From Oscillospiraceae bacterium (GTDB lineage: Bacteria; Bacillota_A; Clostridia; Saccharofermentanales; Saccharofermentanaceae), in the NCBI GenBank assembly GCA_902791885.1, contig CADAXO010000080.1, positions 1-7,850 of the forward strand: a stretch of 7,850 nucleotides of DNA, given 5' to 3'. A program made the translations under genes and the position numbers. The notes under the pieces were generated by a model. That model was given only the letters and a program-made list of their open reading frames with translations. It did not search any database and was not told the origin of the DNA. Numbering within the stretch: position 1 is the first letter of the stretch; each line of letters opens with the position of its first letter. This document shows positions 6,680 to 7,850 of the stretch, piece after piece.

Positions 6680-7585
6680 ATGGGTTCGGGTAGTTACAAG
6701 AGCAGTGACTGGGCTAAGCTTTCGAAAAGCAGGGGAATAACATCTTCTTCCTCGCATAACGATCTGTTTAAAAGCGGGTCTCTTAAAGAGAAATATGACC
6801 CTAAGTTCATCGACAAAAGATACTCTCTCGACAGCGAGGAGCATCCCGAATCCACTCCTATAATAATCGGCTTCGATGTAACGGGTTCCATGGGATACCT
6901 TGCGGCACAGATCGCGAAAGAATCTCTCAACGAACTCATGATGAAGCTGTACTCCACAGACGACGTAAAGGACCCTCAGCTTTTGTTCGCGGCTATGGGC
7001 GATCAGGTCGACAAGGCACCGCTTCAGGTAACGCAGTTCGAGTCCGATATCAGGATCGCAGAGCAGCTCATGGACCTCTGGCTTGAGGGAAGAGGAGGCG
7101 ACTCTCCCGAGGACTATCAGCTTCTGTGGTACTTTGCTTCGGAGCATACACATATCGACAGCTTCGAGAAGCGCGGCAAGAAGGGTTTCCTCGTAACCAT
7201 AGGAGATGCGGACTGCCATCCCGCGACATCTGTCGGTGTATTCAAGGATGTGTTCGGAGACAAGCTTCTCGGAATTAAGAAAAAGAGCAAGGATCTCGCG
7301 GAAGCGGCAAGTGAGAAGTATGAGCTTGTTCACATTAACATAAAGCATTCGCCGAACTCTGCGACGCCGGAGGTTTTGGCTTCGGCGCTCCCCGGAAGAG
7401 TCGTATCGATCGACAAGGATGAAGTAAGTATTCTTCCCGAACTTATCATGGCTCTTATCGGCAACCTTCAGGGTAAAACGGTTGATGAAGCATTGTCTTC
7501 ATTCACTCCCGCAAGAGCGGATATTGCAAGAAAGATAATCATATCGAGCGGCTTCAACGGAGGATCGAAGAGTATTGTATTCTGA
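6680..7585 (+). CDS. Cytosolic von Willebrand factor A (VWA) domain protein with MIDAS site (301 aa)
   Basis: VWA domains bind protein partners through a metal-dependent site. Here STPIIIGFDVTGSM supplies the MIDAS motif D66-x-T68-x-S70 (Thr in the middle position instead of Ser). RGGDSPEDYQLLWYFA matches the usual GGD.PE helix, and GDAD (G175-D178) ends the strand that normally supplies the last acidic ligand (D176). The first 60 residues are polar and Ser/Lys-rich (SYKSSDWAKLSKSRGI, then YDPKFIDKRYSLDSEEHP) and look like a family-specific N-terminal extension. There is no signal peptide or membrane segment, unlike surface adhesin VWA proteins, so an intracellular scaffolding role, like VWA proteins paired with ATPases, kinases or TerY systems, is more likely. 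Its direct neighbours are the kinase-like zinc-ribbon gene upstream (10 nt) and the PurA-like gene downstream (11-nt overlap). The partner and process are unknown. Confidence 0.88.
   Translation: MGSGSYKSSDWAKLSKSRGITSSSSHNDLFKSGSLKEKYDPKFIDKRYSLDSEEHPESTPIIIGFDVTGSMGYLAAQIAKESLNELMMKLYSTDDVKDPQLLFAAMGDQVDKAPLQVTQFESDIRIAEQLMDLWLEGRGGDSPEDYQLLWYFASEHTHIDSFEKRGKKGFLVTIGDADCHPATSVGVFKDVFGDKLLGIKKKSKDLAEAASEKYELVHINIKHSPNSATPEVLASALPGRVVSIDKDEVSILPELIMALIGNLQGKTVDEALSSFTPARADIARKIIISSGFNGGSKSIVF
7559..7563 (+). promoter_or_regulatory. Ribosome binding site inside the VWA gene, for a TTG start at 7575
   Basis: GGAGG within the codons for FNGGS of the VWA gene is 11 nt before TTG at 7575. That TTG is the only usable start codon I see upstream of the conserved GKNYGDEGKG motif in this frame after the site. 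Confidence 0.5.
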
Positions 7586-7850
7586 CATCCCGGTATACGC
7601 AGTCGCCGGAAAGAATTACGGAGACGAAGGCAAGGGGCTTGCGACAGATTACTTTGTCTTAAAAAGGACTTCCTGTCCTTCCGATTCGCTCGTAATACGT
7701 CATAACGGCGGTGCCCAGGCGGGCCATACCGTTGATATGAGTGACGGCAGAAGATTCGTGTTTCACCAATTATCTTCGGGGTCCTTCAGGGGAGCTTCGA
7801 CCTTGTGGGCCGACACTTTTATGCCGGATCTTTATAAGCTTGAAGAAGAG
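7575..7850 (+). CDS. Adenylosuccinate synthetase-like protein, N-terminal part (92 codons, runs off the window)
   Basis: The frame is open from TTG at 7575 to the last base. Adenylosuccinate synthetase (PurA) joins IMP and aspartate using GTP on the way to AMP. The N-terminal signatures are present in diverged form: AVAGKNYGDEGKG (residues 9-21; E. coli type is LGTQWGDEGKG) with the catalytic Asp as D17 and the P-loop Lys as K20. RHNGGAQAGHTV (42-53) contains the catalytic His as H51, and FHQLSSG corresponds to the LHLIPSG segment. Two departures stand out: Gln at position 48 where PurA has the IMP-contacting Asn, and SSG in place of PSG. An insertion of several residues (KRTSCPSDS) precedes the second motif. 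Retention of D17 argues against a phage PurZ-type diaminopurine enzyme. It overlaps the VWA gene by 11 nt. It could be a housekeeping PurA of unusual type or a paralog tied to the VWA module; the remaining sequence is needed. Confidence 0.82.
   Translation, partial: MYSDIPVYAVAGKNYGDEGKGLATDYFVLKRTSCPSDSLVIRHNGGAQAGHTVDMSDGRRFVFHQLSSGSFRGASTLWADTFMPDLYKLEEE

Noticed and set aside
6548..7348. Long minus-strand open frame of 266 codons opposite the VWA gene
   Set aside because: It covers the end of the kinase-like gene and most of the VWA gene, has no recognisable motif, and is Cys/Arg/Leu-rich as expected of an antisense shadow.
7575..7850. Phage PurZ (diaminopurine pathway) identity for the PurA-like gene
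   Set aside because: As I recall, PurZ enzymes replace the catalytic Asp of the GDEGKG motif. Here that Asp is present and there are no phage genes nearby.

Overview
The window looks like a piece of chromosome from an anaerobic, cellulose-using Clostridia bacterium of the gut or rumen type (Ruminococcaceae, Lachnospiraceae or Saccharofermentans-like). This rests on a cellodextrin phosphorylase very close in motif content to the clostridial enzyme, a secreted GH5 cellulase carrying DUF4214 repeats, strong AGGAGG-type ribosome binding sites, frequent GTG/TTG starts and AAG-dominated lysine usage. The exact genus cannot be read from the sequence. All supported genes lie on the + strand and no tRNA, rRNA, CRISPR array or insertion sequence is visible.

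Region 1 (1-180): the last 20 codons of a gene whose C-terminus is homologous to that of the next gene, then a 117-bp gap with a strong GC-rich hairpin and a possible weak promoter. Region 2 (181-4883): a cytosolic GH94 cellodextrin phosphorylase, overlapping by 4 nt with a secreted GH5 endoglucanase that ends in two DUF4214 repeats. Together they suggest a simple pathway: cellulose is cut outside the cell, cellodextrins are imported, and phosphorolysis inside yields glucose-1-phosphate.

Region 3 (4904-7585): three small, closely packed genes of unknown function. They are a zinc-ribbon single-pass membrane protein, a zinc-ribbon protein with what looks like a degenerate kinase fold (pseudokinase), and a cytosolic VWA protein with a MIDAS metal site. 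They read as a membrane-linked sensing or assembly module. Region 4 (7575-end): the N-terminal 92 codons of a divergent adenylosuccinate synthetase-like enzyme that starts at a TTG inside the VWA gene and runs off the window.

From 181 to the end there is no gap longer than 20 nt and no terminator, so the cellulose genes and the zinc-ribbon/kinase-like/VWA/PurA-like set may share one transcript. The zinc-ribbon/pseudokinase/VWA/PurA-like set is the most likely under-described system here. Its function is not known to me and is not invented below.
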